Source: an uncultured Collinsella sp.
Lineage (GTDB): Bacteria; Actinomycetota; Coriobacteriia; Coriobacteriales; Coriobacteriaceae
NCBI GenBank assembly: GCA_900754275.1
Contig: CAAECF010000098.1
Span: 1-23,602 of the forward strand
DNA length: 23,602 nt
Reading direction: 5' to 3'
Shown: in pieces, positions 22,678 through 23,602 of the stretch
Layout of the letters: every line of letters begins with the position of its first letter
How positions within the stretch are numbered: the stretch's first letter is position 1
The notes under the pieces: model-generated
Database searches by the model: none
Seen by the model: only the letters and a program-made list of their open reading frames with translations
What the model was told of the DNA's origin: nothing
Made by a program: the position numbers and the translations under genes

Positions 22678-23376
22678 CTACAGATCGCGTGCTCGATAGA
22701 CCTTGGTGCTGACGGTGCAGCTGATTGCACATAGCGCGAGGGCCAGTACGGCAATTCCTGCGCACAGACCGCCAAGGACGGCAGGATCGGGATTCGCTCC
22801 GGCAATCGACATGAGCCAGTTGCTAATGGGGTTGGAAGAGCTCAGCATTGCCATGGTACCGCAGCCCATCAGGGCAAACAGGCCGACGGAAAGGCGCAGC
22901 GCCTCCATGTGTCCAAATCGAAAGAACAGCGGCTGTGCTAAAAACACCATCATGAGGGAGATGAGCATCGATGCGGCGGAGGCTATTGTGATCTCAAAGA
23001 CGGTCTGTCCCGTCGAGGGAATGCCCGTGTGATCGAAGAACGGAAGGGCGATGATGTTCAAAAGCACGGCGGCGCATGCCATGACGGCCGAGAAAGCAAT
23101 AATGCACAGGTAGCGTGCGCAGATGATGTCTTTGCGCGAGAACGGCAGCGTTGCCCGATAGCGCTCCCAACCGTTTTGGTTATCGTAGCCAGCCAGTGAG
23201 TTCATGATTATGATGGGTGACATGGCGCTGACCGCGCAGGCGCCGGCGCTCATACCGGAATCGCCGTCCGATGCGTTGGCAAGGGTTAGCACGACGAAGA
23301 TGAACAGGCCGACGCCCGCAATGCTCGGGATGAGCGTGCGAGCGATGGCGAGCTCGGACATAAAGGCGCGTTTCAT
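22678..23376 (-). CDS. ABC-2 type transporter permease
   Basis: A 232-residue membrane protein with six hydrophobic segments (about 13-33, 47-64, 88-112, 128-150, 163-180, 198-222), matching ABC-2 permeases that pair with a separate ATPase. The segment NSLAGYDNQNGWERYRATLPFSRKDIICARY after the second helix is the typical cytoplasmic coupling loop. AAGGGG precedes ATG 23376. The start overlaps the stop of the upstream gene by four bases (ATGA), so the two are coupled. It is most likely an exporter; the cargo is unknown. The 90-bp gap to the ClC gene holds no clear terminator. Confidence 0.88.
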   Translation of the reverse strand: MKRAFMSELAIARTLIPSIAGVGLFIFVVLTLANASDGDSGMSAGACAVSAMSPIIIMNSLAGYDNQNGWERYRATLPFSRKDIICARYLCIIAFSAVMACAAVLLNIIALPFFDHTGIPSTGQTVFEITIASAASMLISLMMVFLAQPLFFRFGHMEALRLSVGLFALMGCGTMAMLSSSNPISNWLMSIAGANPDPAVLGGLCAGIAVLALALCAISCTVSTKVYRARDL

Positions 23377-23602
23377 TTTGAAGCCCCTTTCAGCGTGAGG
23401 CGAAGATAGTCGTCAATGGTTACCCGATCGCAGGGAATCTCGGGAAAGGCCTCGAGCGTTTCGCGACGGTTGGGCACGAGCACGTCCACGCTGTAGGCGT
23501 GGCGGGCGGCATGGGCACCTTCGACGCAAGCCATAAGCTCGGCGGCCTGCGCTTGGGTGCAGTGGGCGATGCCGGCTCGGTCGGTAATGTCCTCGCGCGG
23601 CA
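23373..23602 (-). CDS. C-terminal part of ABC transporter ATPase (cut by window)
   Basis: Only the last 76 codons of this gene are in the window; the frame is open to the edge. The visible part (IAHCTQAQAAELMAC... DVLVPNRRETLEAFPEIPCDRVTIDDYLRLTLKGASK) contains none of the Walker or signature motifs, so the call rests on position: it overlaps the start of an ABC-2 permease by four bases (ATGA), where the partner ATPase is expected. The sequence resembles the accessory C-terminal region of such ATPases. Confirmation needs the sequence beyond 23602. Confidence 0.65.
   Translation of the reverse strand, partial: PREDITDRAGIAHCTQAQAAELMACVEGAHAARHAYSVDVLVPNRRETLEAFPEIPCDRVTIDDYLRLTLKGASK

Overview
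The window looks like chromosomal DNA from a high-GC anaerobic member of the Coriobacteriia, most likely Collinsella or a close relative. This is inferred from the gene set (NapH-like polyferredoxin with a TlpA lipoprotein, lipoprotein-coupled and BvgS-like hybrid kinases, an ABC transporter with a very large ectodomain, MalY-type aminotransferase), the GC-rich third codon positions, frequent GTG/TTG starts with clear Shine-Dalgarno sites, and intergenic palindromes of the GGGACAGTCCC/GGGACGTTCTT type. No rRNA, tRNA, phage gene, transposase or CRISPR array was seen, and species cannot be fixed from this sequence alone.

Layout. 150-1960 (minus): an OmpR-type response regulator and its histidine kinase. 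Divergent from it, 2051-4093 (plus): a redox operon made of a 48-residue CXXC membrane peptide, a NapH-like polyferredoxin and a TlpA-like lipoprotein, closed by a strong terminator at 4175-4200. 4347-7601: a 1084-residue ABC ATPase/FtsX-type permease fusion. 7834-8787: a tRNA-dihydrouridine synthase. 8788-10035: a gene-poor stretch full of repeats. It holds a REP-like palindrome, two copies of a 67-bp hairpin element, a solitary ribbon-helix-helix antitoxin-like gene with a visible promoter/operator, and a 243-bp element with long inverted terminal repeats. 10036-11160 (minus): glutaredoxin and an unusual XRE-zinc ribbon-TipAS fusion regulator. 11302-13366 (plus): trmO and a MalY/PatB aminotransferase.

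13511-16569 (plus) encodes a solute-binding lipoprotein translationally coupled to a hybrid kinase. Convergent to it, 19965-16639 (minus), is a second hybrid kinase with two solute-binding domains fused in the same chain, followed by a flavin split-barrel protein. The two systems are split and fused versions of one design, and neither has a DNA-binding output in the window. 20163-22587 (plus) carries a two-helix K+ channel, a LOG-family (TIGR00730-type) protein and a ClC-family channel. 22678-23602 (minus) is an ABC-2 permease preceded by the C-terminal end of its ATPase, cut by the window edge.

How they may work together: the redox operon probably moves electrons across the membrane to thioredoxin-fold proteins outside the cell, and the adjacent two-component system is a natural candidate regulator. 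The strongest leads for something undescribed are this redox module with its tiny CXXC peptide, the repeat-packed island at 8797-9989, the XRE-zinc-TipAS fusion, and the paired solute-sensing hybrid kinases.
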